NCBI RefSeq assembly: GCF_001015195.1
Contig: NZ_LDES01000068.1
Span: 1 to 44,347 of the forward strand
DNA from: Sphingomonas sp. Y57
GTDB taxonomy: Bacteria > Pseudomonadota > Alphaproteobacteria > Sphingomonadales > Sphingomonadaceae
Direction of reading: 5' to 3'
Length of the DNA: 44,347 bases
Positions 17,538 to 25,909 of this stretch are shown here, one piece after another. The first letter of the stretch is position 1; every line of letters starts with the position of its first letter. Under the pieces are notes generated by a model, which was not told the DNA's origin, did no database searches, and saw only the letters and a list, made by a program, of their open reading frames with translations. Made by a program: the position numbers and the translations under genes.

Positions 17538-19199
17538 TTGACCATTGAAGAGAATGAGAATGTCCGGCGCGTAGCGATCATCGGTGCCGGTCCCGCCGGC
17601 CTGGCGATGGCGATCGAGCTGGGCAGCCGGTCCATTCGCTGCATCGTGATCGAGCGGAACAGCCGGCAAGGCCATGCGCCTCGGGCCAAGACAACTCACA
17701 CGCGAACTCGCGAGCATCTGCGCCGGTGGGGAATCGCCGATCGGTTGGCCGATGCGTCGCCCTTCGGCGTCGACTATCCATCGAATGTCCTGTTCGTGAC
17801 CCGGCTCGGGGGGAAGCTGATCGAACGGTTCGAAAATGCCCTTTATTGCAGCCCGCAGCGCGACGAACGCTATTCCGAGCATGCGCAGTGGGTTCCGCAG
17901 TACAAGCTCGAGGCTGTGCTGATGGAGCATGCCCGGTCGCTTGCAGGCGTCGAGATCGCCTTTGGACAGGAATATCTAGACTTCGACCAGGACGACGCCG
18001 AGGTCCGCGTCCGCGTCCGAGACACCGCGACGGCGGCCGAGCGGATCATTCACGCCGACTATCTGGTCGGGGCGGACGGCGCGCGCAGCACGGTACGGGA
18101 CCAGATCGGCGCGCAGATGGTCGGCACCTACGGCCTGTCGCGCAACTATAACATCATCTTCGAAGCGCCCGGCCTGGCCGAAGCGCATCCTCACGGCCCG
18201 GGGATCATGTACTGGCAGATCAACGGAGAGGTGCCGAGCCTGATCGGGCCGATGGACGAGGGAGACCTCTGGTATTTCATGCCGACCGGCATCGCCCCGG
18301 GGACCGTCTATAGCGAGCAGGAAGCGCTCGACCGCATCCGCCGATCGACCGGCATCGACCTGCCCTATCGCATCCTCAGTTCGGACGAATGGGTGGCAAG
18401 CCGCCTCCTCGCCGACCGGTATTCGCTCGGCCGTGTCTTCCTGACCGGCGACGCTTGCCACCTGCATCCGCCATTCGGCGGTTATGGGATGAACATGGGG
18501 GTTGCGGACTCCGTCGACCTGGGCTGGAAGATGGCGGCGGTGATGCAGGGATGGGCCGGACCGGCGCTGCTCGACAGCTATGAAATCGAACGCCGGCCGG
18601 CGCACGAATATGTGATCTCCGAGGCGGAGGCCAATCATGCGCTCGGTCCCAACCAGCTCGCCCGGCCCGGCATCGAAGATGAGGGCGATCAGGGCGATGC
18701 CGTGCGGCGCGAGGTGGGGGAGTTGATCCGTCAGGTGAAGACCAACGAATTTTACGGCCTCGGTGTAGTGCTGGGCTATCGCTACACCGGATCGCCGGTC
18801 ATCGTCGACGACGGCACCGACGCCGGCTGGCGCCGATCGCGCGACTATGTGCCGAATGCAGCGCCAGGCTGCCTCGCTCCCCACCATTGGATGGGCGACG
18901 GCAGGTCGCTCTATGATCTGTTCGGCAGCGGCTTCACCCTGCTGGTCTTCGACGGCGCCGACCCGGCTGACGTTGCAGCCGCGCGCGAAGAAGCCCGACG
19001 GACCGGGCTGCCGCTCGAGATCGTCACCGTCCCCGGCGCCGAATTGCGCCAGCGCTATGGTGCGGCGCTGGCGCTGATCCGGCCAGATCAGCACGTCGCG
19101 TGGCGCGGCGACAGGTGGCCGGCCGCCAATCTGCTGCTGACGGTATCGGGACGCGCGTTGGCCGATGCCCCGCGCGACGCTGCCGGGCGGGCAGCGTGA
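17538..19199 (+). CDS. FAD-dependent aromatic hydroxylase (PHBH fold, MhpA/PheA-like)
   Basis: 553 residues. GxGxxG at 16-21 (GAGPAG), the 'VGADGARSTVR' DG motif near 180, and the GD motif at about 304 in 'GDACHLHPPFGGYGMN'. The tail after about residue 440 fits the thioredoxin-like C-terminal domain of phenol-hydroxylase-type enzymes. Start: TTG with GGAGG six bases upstream; no in-frame ATG or GTG gives a family-like N-terminus before the Rossmann strand. It should use NAD(P)H and oxygen to hydroxylate a phenolic ring next to an existing OH. It overlaps the MFS transporter by four bases and has a predicted LysR box upstream. Confidence 0.92.
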   Translation: MTIEENENVRRVAIIGAGPAGLAMAIELGSRSIRCIVIERNSRQGHAPRAKTTHTRTREHLRRWGIADRLADASPFGVDYPSNVLFVTRLGGKLIERFENALYCSPQRDERYSEHAQWVPQYKLEAVLMEHARSLAGVEIAFGQEYLDFDQDDAEVRVRVRDTATAAERIIHADYLVGADGARSTVRDQIGAQMVGTYGLSRNYNIIFEAPGLAEAHPHGPGIMYWQINGEVPSLIGPMDEGDLWYFMPTGIAPGTVYSEQEALDRIRRSTGIDLPYRILSSDEWVASRLLADRYSLGRVFLTGDACHLHPPFGGYGMNMGVADSVDLGWKMAAVMQGWAGPALLDSYEIERRPAHEYVISEAEANHALGPNQLARPGIEDEGDQGDAVRREVGELIRQVKTNEFYGLGVVLGYRYTGSPVIVDDGTDAGWRRSRDYVPNAAPGCLAPHHWMGDGRSLYDLFGSGFTLLVFDGADPADVAAAREEARRTGLPLEIVTVPGAELRQRYGAALALIRPDQHVAWRGDRWPAANLLLTVSGRALADAPRDAAGRAA

Positions 19200-20515
19200 C
19201 CGCCGGCGACCCGCGCGCCGCCATCGACGCGGCGCCGATGAGTCGGGCGCAGGTCGCCGCCGTCGTGATAACCTCGGCTCTGTCGGCGCTCGATGGCTAC
19301 GACGTGCTGTCGGTGACCTTTGCGGCCCCGGCCATCAGTCGCGACTGGGCAGTGGGCAAGGCGATGTTGGGCATCGTGCTGTCCAGCGGGCTGGTGGGAA
19401 TGGCGCTGGGATCGCTGCTGCTGGCACCGGTCGCCGACGTCATCGGCCGCCGCAGGATGGTCATGCTCAACCTGTTCCTGATGATGGCGGGCATGCTGAT
19501 GTCGGCCTTTTCGCGCGGCATCGCGGAACTGTCGGCCTGGCGCGTCGTCACCGGCATCGGCATCGGCGCGATGGTTCCGATCATCACTCCGCTGGCTGTG
19601 GAATTCTCCAATGCCCGATGGCGGACGCTGTCCCTGGCGGTGATGTCGATCGGCTATCCGATCGGGGGGACCGTCGGCGGTTTCGTCGCCGCCGGACTGC
19701 TGCATCTGTTCGACTGGCCCGCCGTCTTCCTGTTCGGTGCGGCACTGGCACTGATCCTGCTCGTCGCGGTCACGCTGTGGTTGCCCGAGCCGCTCGCGTT
19801 CCTGATGGAACGACGCGACGACCGCACCCTCGCCCGCGTCAATGCGCTGCTCGGCCGCTTCGCGCTACCGCCGGTCCAGGCGTTGCCACCCCCGCCAACC
19901 GCACCCCGTTCGGTTCCCTACCGGGAGATCTTCGCCGCCGGACAGCGCGAGGCGACCCTGCGCATCACCCTGGTCAACCTGCTCTTCATCATGACGGTCT
20001 ATTATGTGCTGAGCTGGATGCCGCAGATGATCGCAGATCTCGGCTTCTCGCCCTCGACTGCGACCATGGTCTCCGCACTGGCAAGCTTCGGCGGAGCGAT
20101 CACCTGCATCGCCATCGGTATCGTCGCGCCACGCACCGACCTGCGCGCGGTGGTAGCGATGCTGATGATCGGCCTCGGCCTCGCGACGCCGGCCTTCGGC
20201 TTCACTCCTGCCTCGCTTCCGCTGCTCATCCTGACCGGACTGATCGCTGGTGCGTTCCTCTATGGCGGCATCACCGGCCTCTATGCACTGATCGTCGATA
20301 CGTTCGAACCGCGGGTCCGGGCCACCGGCGTCGGTTTCGTGATGGGCGTCGGCCGCGCGGCCGGAGCGCTCGCCCCCCTGGTCTCCGGCGCACTGTTCGG
20401 GATCGGCATCGATCGCGGCGGCGTGTCGGCCGCGCTCGGTTCGATGGCGTTGCTGGCTGGGCTTATCGTGGCGCTATCTGCGGGACGCCTCCAGCCTTGT
20501 CGCGCCGATGCGTGA
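19196..20515 (+). CDS. MFS transporter, aromatic acid:H+ symporter family
   Basis: 439 residues with about 12 membrane helices. The helix 1 motif 'DGYDVLSVTFAAPAI' is the D-G-x-D pattern of AAHS carriers such as PcaK and VanK, and the loop 2-3 signature is 'PVADVIGRRRMV'. GTG start overlaps the hydroxylase stop (GTGA); an ATG 14 codons later (19238) is an alternative without a good ribosome binding site. It probably moves an aromatic acid across the inner membrane for the hydroxylase encoded upstream. The last 53 bases overlap the convergent LysR gene. Confidence 0.9.
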   Translation: MTAGDPRAAIDAAPMSRAQVAAVVITSALSALDGYDVLSVTFAAPAISRDWAVGKAMLGIVLSSGLVGMALGSLLLAPVADVIGRRRMVMLNLFLMMAGMLMSAFSRGIAELSAWRVVTGIGIGAMVPIITPLAVEFSNARWRTLSLAVMSIGYPIGGTVGGFVAAGLLHLFDWPAVFLFGAALALILLVAVTLWLPEPLAFLMERRDDRTLARVNALLGRFALPPVQALPPPPTAPRSVPYREIFAAGQREATLRITLVNLLFIMTVYYVLSWMPQMIADLGFSPSTATMVSALASFGGAITCIAIGIVAPRTDLRAVVAMLMIGLGLATPAFGFTPASLPLLILTGLIAGAFLYGGITGLYALIVDTFEPRVRATGVGFVMGVGRAAGALAPLVSGALFGIGIDRGGVSAALGSMALLAGLIVALSAGRLQPCRADA

Positions 20516-21410
20516 AATGTTCGCCGGCACGGCGCATGAGATCACACAGATATTCGGCGACGGGTGTCAACGGCATGTCCTGACGGCGGGCGATACACAT
20601 GGGTGCGGCGGTCATCACGCCCTCGTCGAGCAGGAGCGGCTCGACCAGGTTCGCGGTCAAAGGGAACTCAATCCATTGCTGCGGCAGGATCGTCAGCAGG
20701 TCCGAATTGGCGACCGTCAGCAAGGTGATGAGCGCCGAGCGGGCATGAACGACGATATTGGGAGCGGGCAAACCAAGCCGCTCGAACGCGGCCTCCAGAT
20801 CGCCCTCCGTGCTGCGGTCGGACAGCGCCGGCCGCAGCCACCGCGCATCCATCAGGTCGGCCAGGGAGCGCGCTGATCCGTAATTATGCCCCTTGCGAGC
20901 GACGACCATGCGGTAATTGTCGAAGAGCTTCTCGACCGAGAACTGCGAGGAGATGTTCGACTGGTCGAGCGGCCCGACGTAGAAATCGATCCTTCCGCTA
21001 AGGATATCTGCCTCGACGGGCTGGAAAAAGCTCTCCGTGATCTTCAGAACGACGTCGGGATAGCGCTTGCGAAAAGTCGTGATCGCCGAGGGCATGAGGC
21101 TCATGCTCGAAGCGGTCGACACGGCGATCGACACCTCGCCGATCGCCTGGCCCTTCATCTGCTCGACCTCCTCCCGCGCACGACGAATCTCGGACTGGAT
21201 CGCCTGGGCGCGCCGGACGAAGACCTGTCCCATCTCCGTCAGACGCACGCCCTTGGCGTGCCGTTCGAACAGGGTCACACCCAGCTCCTGCTCGATCTCG
21301 CGGATGCTGCGCGTGATCGCCGGCTGGGCGATGCCAAGATGCCGCCCGGCAGCCCGCAAACTTCCCGTTTCAGCCACGGCCAATATGTCGCGAAAATGGC
21401 TGAACTTCAC
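20463..21410 (-). CDS. LysR family transcriptional regulator (LysR1)
   Basis: 315 residues. N-terminal winged helix 'FRDILAVAETGSLRAAGRHLGIAQPAITRSI' (about 6-36), linker helix, then a periplasmic-binding-protein-like effector domain. GTG is preferred because GGGAGG lies five bases upstream and it gives the usual LysR N-terminus; ATG at 21437 would add nine residues but lacks a ribosome binding site. A copy of the 21-base box lies 27 bases before the start, suggesting autoregulation, and the same box stands before four other promoter regions, including the convergent hydroxylase operon. Its effector is probably an aromatic acid; inference. Confidence 0.9.
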   Translation of the reverse strand: MKFSHFRDILAVAETGSLRAAGRHLGIAQPAITRSIREIEQELGVTLFERHAKGVRLTEMGQVFVRRAQAIQSEIRRAREEVEQMKGQAIGEVSIAVSTASSMSLMPSAITTFRKRYPDVVLKITESFFQPVEADILSGRIDFYVGPLDQSNISSQFSVEKLFDNYRMVVARKGHNYGSARSLADLMDARWLRPALSDRSTEGDLEAAFERLGLPAPNIVVHARSALITLLTVANSDLLTILPQQWIEFPLTANLVEPLLLDEGVMTAAPMCIARRQDMPLTPVAEYLCDLMRRAGEHFTHRRDKAGGVPQIAPR

Positions 21411-21436
21411 GCGAGCCTCCCCGTCATCGATTTGCA

Positions 21437-21457
21437 CCGATACCTGAAAGCTATCAC
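21437..21457 (+). promoter_or_regulatory. Predicted LysR box 5 (autoregulatory, before LysR1)
   Basis: CCGATACC-N6-CTATCAC, 27 bases upstream of the GTG of LysR1, close enough to cover its promoter. The 224-base gap 21411-21634 otherwise holds no gene; it also contains the hairpin at 21619-21633. Confidence 0.55.
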
Positions 21458-21618
21458 TAGATGATGGTTAGGGTGCGTTCAATCGCGGGTAATCAGCACG
21501 ACGATGACAAAAAGGGGCGCGCGAGTGCGGCTTGGCCAGCCTGGCACGTCAGAGGGGATGTCGATCACGAGTTCCCGATAACGCCAATGTCAGCGGCGGT
21601 ATTATTCGCGTCGGATCA

Positions 21619-21633
21619 GGCCCTCCAAGGGCC
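21619..21633 (-). terminator. Short hairpin after SDR1
   Basis: GGCCCT and AGGGCC pair perfectly around CCA, one base after the SDR1 stop. It is a plausible end for the leftward operon 25821-21635, but the stem is only six pairs and no U-run follows. Confidence 0.45.
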
Positions 21634-21634
21634 G

Positions 21635-22384
21635 TCAGGTGAGAACCGCCAACATGCCGCCATCGACCGCCAGCCCGTGCCCGTTGACCATAGCCCCCGC
21701 GTCGCCGACCAGAAATCCGATGCCGCCTGCTATGTCGCCGGGTTCGAGCAAACGGCCCATCGGCACGCGCGAGGCATAATGCTCCCGCCAGCTATCACCG
21801 AACGCGGCCGACATCGGCGTCAGCGTCGGGCCCGGCAGCACATAGTTGCTGGTGATCCCATAGGGGCCCAACTCGGCCGCCAGCGCCTTTGTGAGTCCGG
21901 CGATCGCGTGCTTGGACGCGACATAAACGGACGATCCCGCCTTAGGTGCCATGATCGAGTTGACCGATCCGATATTGACGATCCGCCCCCGTCCCGACCG
22001 CTTGAGCAGTGGAACCGCAGCGGCGCACAGCCGGAAAGGGACGATCACGTTTACCTCGAAGATACAACGCAGATCGTCGAGCGAGAAACGCTCGATCGAG
22101 GCATCCTCGCCGATCAGCGCGGCATTGTTGACGAGGATATCGAGCGCGCCGAAACGGGCCCGGACATGATCGACGATGCGATCCGGCGCATCCTCCTCCT
22201 GCAGATCGACCTGCAGGAAGGAGATCTCGCCGGCCGCCTCCGCGCCGGCATGCCCGGGCGAGGGCTTGCGGTCGACCGCCAGGACGCGGGCACCACGCTC
22301 GGCGAACTGCGCCGCCGTCACCGCGCCGATCCCGCCGGCGGCGCCGGTGACGACCGCGACGAGGCCGGCGAGATCCCCGCTCAT
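21635..22384 (-). CDS. Short-chain dehydrogenase/reductase (SDR1)
   Basis: 249 residues of classical SDR type. TGAAGGIG (13-20), NNAA (86-89), Ser140 or Ser143 in 'NIGSVNS', Tyr154 and Lys158 in 'YVASK', and 'PGPTLTP' after the active site. The Asp38-Arg39 at the end of strand 2 favours NAD(H). The ATG overlaps the upstream GS-like stop by four bases (ATGA), so it is the fourth gene of the leftward operon SDR2-DUF1116-GS-SDR1. It should oxidise an alcohol or reduce a carbonyl in the region-3 pathway; substrate unknown. Confidence 0.92.
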   Translation of the reverse strand: MSGDLAGLVAVVTGAAGGIGAVTAAQFAERGARVLAVDRKPSPGHAGAEAAGEISFLQVDLQEEDAPDRIVDHVRARFGALDILVNNAALIGEDASIERFSLDDLRCIFEVNVIVPFRLCAAAVPLLKRSGRGRIVNIGSVNSIMAPKAGSSVYVASKHAIAGLTKALAAELGPYGITSNYVLPGPTLTPMSAAFGDSWREHYASRVPMGRLLEPGDIAGGIGFLVGDAGAMVNGHGLAVDGGMLAVLT

Positions 22385-23772
22385 GCCCATTCGAAGTAGC
22401 GCCGCAATTCCCAGGCACTGATCTGGGTCTTCTCCCAGGCCAGGTAATCGGCCAGTTCCTGCGCGCGCGTCTGGCAGAATTGCTCGACGAAGAGCCCCCC
22501 CAGCCAGCGCTTGGCCACGTCCGAAGCGCCGAATGCGTCGATCGATGCCTGCAGGCTCGGCGGCAACAACGGGTAAGCGGTGCTCCCCTGCGCATCGCCT
22601 CGACAAGGTTGGCCGGGATCGATCTTTCGGTCGAGACCTTCCATGCAACCGGACAGCAGGGCTGCCACGACCAGATAGGGGTTTGCGTCCGCGCCGGCGG
22701 TACGATGTTCGAAATGGACGTGCGACGGGGTCGGCGCGTTGATGACGCGGATCGCGACGCTGTGATTATCGATGCCCCAGCTCGCATTCTCCGGATTCCA
22801 GGACGCGGCGTCCATCCGCCGGTAGGAATTGACCAGCGGCCGGAAGATCGGGTGCATGTCGGGCATGGTCTGAACGAGCCCACCCAGCGCGTGACGGGCG
22901 ATGTCGCTCAGATCACCCTTCTCCTCCGACCAGAAGGCGGGCCTGCCGTCTTTCCACAGGCTGATGTGGAAATGTGCGCCGCTGCCGGAATCTCCGCGAT
23001 CGGCGCGCCATTTCGGCATGAAGGTCGCGATCAGCCCACGCTCGGTGCAGAGCTGGCGCAGGTAAAGCTTGGCGCGCGCGGCATTGTCTGCCGCCTTGAT
23101 CGGATCGGTGGGCGCGAGCGCGAATTCGTACATGCCGTAGCCTAGCTCAGTGTGGAACGCCTCGACCGGGATGTCGATCGATTGCATCCGGCGAATGAAT
23201 TCTTCGCCCAGTTCCTGCCAGGCCGGCGACCGGCTGAGCGTATAGGCATCCCAGGCGCGGCCAAAGGGACGCAGGGCATGGAAATCCCCCTTCTGGATCA
23301 GCGCGTCGTCGTCATGAAAAATGTAGAATTCGAGCTCATAGGATATCTTGGCCTCGAACCCGCGCCGGGCGAGTTCGCCGGTCAACCGCTTCACCATCTG
23401 CCGCGGGTCGATCGGGCAGACCGAACCGTCGTGCATATAGGCATCGTGAAGCACCGACCCCATGCCGGGCTTCCACCCCCAGGCCGTGATGCTGTCGGGA
23501 TCGGGAACGAAAGCGAGCTTGGGGAAGCCGTTGTCGGGATTGCTCCACGGTGTGATCGCGACGCTGTCGTTGCCGATCAGCGAATAGGTGAGGGACGAAA
23601 TGCCGGTGCCCGATGGCGACAGCGATTTCTTCGCTGGCGAAACCTTTCCGCGCAACAACCCGTCGAGGCCGGTCAATTCGATCTGCAGGAACTCGAGCCC
23701 CCGCTCCTCGACGAAACGCCGAGCCGTCCCCAGCCCGTCATCCCGCACCTTCAGCCAATTCGAATCGAGCAT
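22381..23772 (-). CDS. Glutamine synthetase-like ligase (gamma-glutamyl-amide synthetase type)
   Basis: 463 residues. Beta-grasp start 'QIELTGLDGLLRGK'; catalytic motifs 'SYELEFYIF' (E-x-E), 'TELGYGMYEF', 'GSGAHFHISLW', 'NSYRR' and 'EHRTAGADANPYLV', all apparently intact. It is not a housekeeping GlnA: no adenylylation-site tail is seen. PuuA, GlnA3-type proteins and gamma-glutamylanilide synthetases share this form; they attach glutamate to an amine using ATP. Start ATG at 23772 has AAAGG upstream; 23805 is a weaker alternative. In this operon it may capture an amine released by amide cleavage; inference. Confidence 0.9.
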   Translation of the reverse strand: MLDSNWLKVRDDGLGTARRFVEERGLEFLQIELTGLDGLLRGKVSPAKKSLSPSGTGISSLTYSLIGNDSVAITPWSNPDNGFPKLAFVPDPDSITAWGWKPGMGSVLHDAYMHDGSVCPIDPRQMVKRLTGELARRGFEAKISYELEFYIFHDDDALIQKGDFHALRPFGRAWDAYTLSRSPAWQELGEEFIRRMQSIDIPVEAFHTELGYGMYEFALAPTDPIKAADNAARAKLYLRQLCTERGLIATFMPKWRADRGDSGSGAHFHISLWKDGRPAFWSEEKGDLSDIARHALGGLVQTMPDMHPIFRPLVNSYRRMDAASWNPENASWGIDNHSVAIRVINAPTPSHVHFEHRTAGADANPYLVVAALLSGCMEGLDRKIDPGQPCRGDAQGSTAYPLLPPSLQASIDAFGASDVAKRWLGGLFVEQFCQTRAQELADYLAWEKTQISAWELRRYFEWA

Positions 23773-23832
23773 GTCGTGCCTTTCAAGAAACGATTCCCAG
23801 AACATCCTTCACGGTGCGCGTGAGGGCGTCCC

Positions 23833-25080
23833 CTATCCATATTGATCATTGTAGCGTGCCACGGCCGCCTCAAAACATGCGAGCGGCGCCTGCACCACGC
23901 CCGCGCCGATCTGCACCCCGCCCTTTCCGGCGATGCCGATGTCGAGAAAGGGCCCGATGCCGCTTTCCACGACGCGAAAGATGTCGATGGCAGTGGGCGT
24001 GCCGCGATATTTGAGCACCGGGATGCGATAGTCGGGATGCTCGCCGATGGTGATCGCGTACATCTGCTCGGTGCGCGCGATCATGTCGAGCGGCTCGCCA
24101 CCCTGATAGGAGAAGAGCGGAAAGGCGGCCGCCTGCGCCAGGCCGCCGAGCCCGACAGTCTCGGTGATAATGCTCTCGCCGCCGAGCCAAGCGATCTCAT
24201 CCTTGCCATGGCCTTCGAAAAGCTTGGCTTCGGCATCGGGCAAGGGGCCTTCGATCCAGCCGTTGAGGCCGGCGACCTGGATACCGAAGCTGTGACAGTT
24301 CAGTCCCATCGTCGAAAGGACGCTGGCATGCGGGATGCCCGCTATCGCGGCGGCGCTGGCCTTGGCCGCGCCCATCGAGAGACGAAGAAAGAAATAATTG
24401 TCCTCGACGAGCAGCGCGGTCACCCGCTTCACTTCGCTCCGCAGCGCGGGCGGCAGGTCCAGCAGTGCAGGAAACAGGGCGACGGCGAACAGCAGCGAAG
24501 CCGCGGTGTTGCGGCTGTGCAGCTCGTCCCCCATGTGGAGCGCGCGCCTGATGATCGGCGCGAGCGCGATCCCGCCGCCAGCCCGTACCGCTTCGCCCAG
24601 CACGGGCGCGACGGTGGCGTTGATATAGTCGAGCCGCTCCTTCACCTCGGCGTCATAGGAACCATAGTTGAGGCGCTTGCGGGCCTGCCCCTCGTACATG
24701 TTGGAGAAGGCCCGGTTGCCGAAGGCCTCGTTCTCGATGACGAAAACGGGCATGGAAGCGGTATAGATGCCGGCGACCGAGCCGATGCAGTCATGGTCCT
24801 GGCAGGCGCCGATCCTGATCGCGCCGCTCGCCAGCTTCGCCTCGGCCTCGGTCTCATCGGCAGCCAGCCCCTCGAACAGCGCGCCGCCGATCACCGCCCG
24901 ACGCTGCCCTCCTTCATAATCGTCCCATGGCAGGAGGGGCCCCGACGTAAGGATGAGACCAGGCGTCATACCAGGCACGACCTCGATCGCCGGCCGGATG
25001 TCGCGGAGCACGGGGCGGGCGCCGGCGAGCCGGCGATAGGCTTCCTGGTTAGCGTCGTCGCGCAGGCTCTGCCGGGTCAT
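23833..25080 (-). CDS. DUF1116 family protein (YlbE/AllG-like)
   Basis: 415 residues, recognisable as DUF1116 by 'GMTPGLILTSGPLLPWDDYEGG', 'GACQDHDCIGSVAGIYTASMPVFVIEN', 'LNYGSYDAEVKERLDYI', 'GDELHSRNTAAS' and 'GIAGKGGVQIGAGVVQAPL'. E. coli YlbE (AllG) belongs here and is, as I recall, part of the oxamate carbamoyltransferase complex with FdrA (AllF) and a DUF2877 protein (AllH). Neither partner is in this window, so the protein acts alone or in another reaction. ATG has GGAGGA seven bases upstream. It lies 15 bases after SDR2 and 60 before the GS-like gene. Confidence 0.88.
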   Translation of the reverse strand: MTRQSLRDDANQEAYRRLAGARPVLRDIRPAIEVVPGMTPGLILTSGPLLPWDDYEGGQRRAVIGGALFEGLAADETEAEAKLASGAIRIGACQDHDCIGSVAGIYTASMPVFVIENEAFGNRAFSNMYEGQARKRLNYGSYDAEVKERLDYINATVAPVLGEAVRAGGGIALAPIIRRALHMGDELHSRNTAASLLFAVALFPALLDLPPALRSEVKRVTALLVEDNYFFLRLSMGAAKASAAAIAGIPHASVLSTMGLNCHSFGIQVAGLNGWIEGPLPDAEAKLFEGHGKDEIAWLGGESIITETVGLGGLAQAAAFPLFSYQGGEPLDMIARTEQMYAITIGEHPDYRIPVLKYRGTPTAIDIFRVVESGIGPFLDIGIAGKGGVQIGAGVVQAPLACFEAAVARYNDQYG

Positions 25081-25095
25081 CGATCCATCCTCCGA

Positions 25096-25821
25096 TCAGT
25101 TGAGCGCCAGTCCGCCGTCGACCACCAGCGTCGCTCCCACGACGTAGGAGGCCTGGTCGGACAGCAGGAATTCGACGCAGGCGGCGATCTCATCGGCCGT
25201 ACCCATGCGCCCGGCCGCAACCCTGCGCAGCGGCGATCCCTCGCTATAGGCGATGGTGCGCATCGCATCGGTCATCGCGACGTCGATGAAGCCCGGCGCC
25301 AGGCTGTTGACGCGGATGCCTTTCGGCGCCAGTGCCCGCGCCGAAGCGCGGGTGTAGGTCTCCAGCGCGCTTTTGCTGGCGCCATAGAGCACCGCGTTGG
25401 CGATTTCGGGCAGGCGACTGCTAATGCTGCTGATATTCACGATCGCTCCGCCCCGCCTCATCAGCGGCGCGACCGCCGCGGTCATGTGCGCAGCACCGAG
25501 CACGTTGATGTCGAGCATGCGGCGGACGCCCGGCCCCGGCGCTTCCTCGGCGGTGCATTCCACGATGATCCCGGCGCAATTCACCAGCGCGACGATCGTG
25601 CCCAGCGTGCTCACCTCAGCTGCGAAACTGTCGATGCCGGCGGCGTCGGTCAGGTCGAGCCTGCGGCGGATGACCGCTCCATCATCGGTCAGATCCGGCG
25701 CAGCGGCGATGTCGGCCGAGACGACCCGCAGGCCGCCGGCAGTGAGGCGCGAGACGATGGCGGCGCCGATGCCGCCCTCCCCACCCGTGACGATCGCGAT
25801 CGCCGACGCCAGATTCCTCAT
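25096..25821 (-). CDS. Short-chain dehydrogenase/reductase (SDR2)
   Basis: 241 residues. TGGEGGIG (12-19), Asp37 at the end of strand 2 (NAD preference), NCAG (81-84), 'NISSISS' with the catalytic Ser near 131-132, and Tyr146 and Lys150 in 'YGASK'. It is first in the leftward operon that continues with DUF1116, the GS-like ligase and SDR1, and divergent from the esterase. A predicted GntR operator begins 11 bases upstream of its ATG, inside its leader, which suits repression. AGGGGG lies four bases before the start. Confidence 0.92.
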   Translation of the reverse strand: MRNLASAIAIVTGGEGGIGAAIVSRLTAGGLRVVSADIAAAPDLTDDGAVIRRRLDLTDAAGIDSFAAEVSTLGTIVALVNCAGIIVECTAEEAPGPGVRRMLDINVLGAAHMTAAVAPLMRRGGAIVNISSISSRLPEIANAVLYGASKSALETYTRASARALAPKGIRVNSLAPGFIDVAMTDAMRTIAYSEGSPLRRVAAGRMGTADEIAACVEFLLSDQASYVVGATLVVDGGLALN

Positions 25822-25832
25822 GATTCCCCCTT

Positions 25833-25862
25833 ATTGGACTAATGGTATTTTATGTGTACCAT
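25833..25862 (+). promoter_or_regulatory. Predicted GntR operator A (SDR2/esterase divergent promoter)
   Basis: ATTGGACTAAT (25833-25843, a near-palindrome) is followed at once by ATGGTA-N9-TACCAT (25842-25862), a second perfect inverted repeat. Both lie in the 88-base gap between the divergent starts. The first element recurs, with small changes, before TBDR3, the GntR gene and the flavin monooxygenase gene. Confidence 0.5.
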
Positions 25863-25909
25863 AAGGTTGACGACGTCAATCCGTCGCATATTTTTTTGGG
25901 AGAAGACCG

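Noticed and set aside
19165-20583. A second 472-codon rightward frame over the MFS gene
   Set aside because: Arg-rich with no membrane helices; it is the +1/+2 shadow of the transporter.
23842-25842. A 666-codon rightward open frame opposite the DUF1116 and SDR2 genes
   Set aside because: Low-complexity, Arg/Asp/His-rich translation with no domain; it is the antisense shadow of clearly conserved genes in GC-rich DNA.
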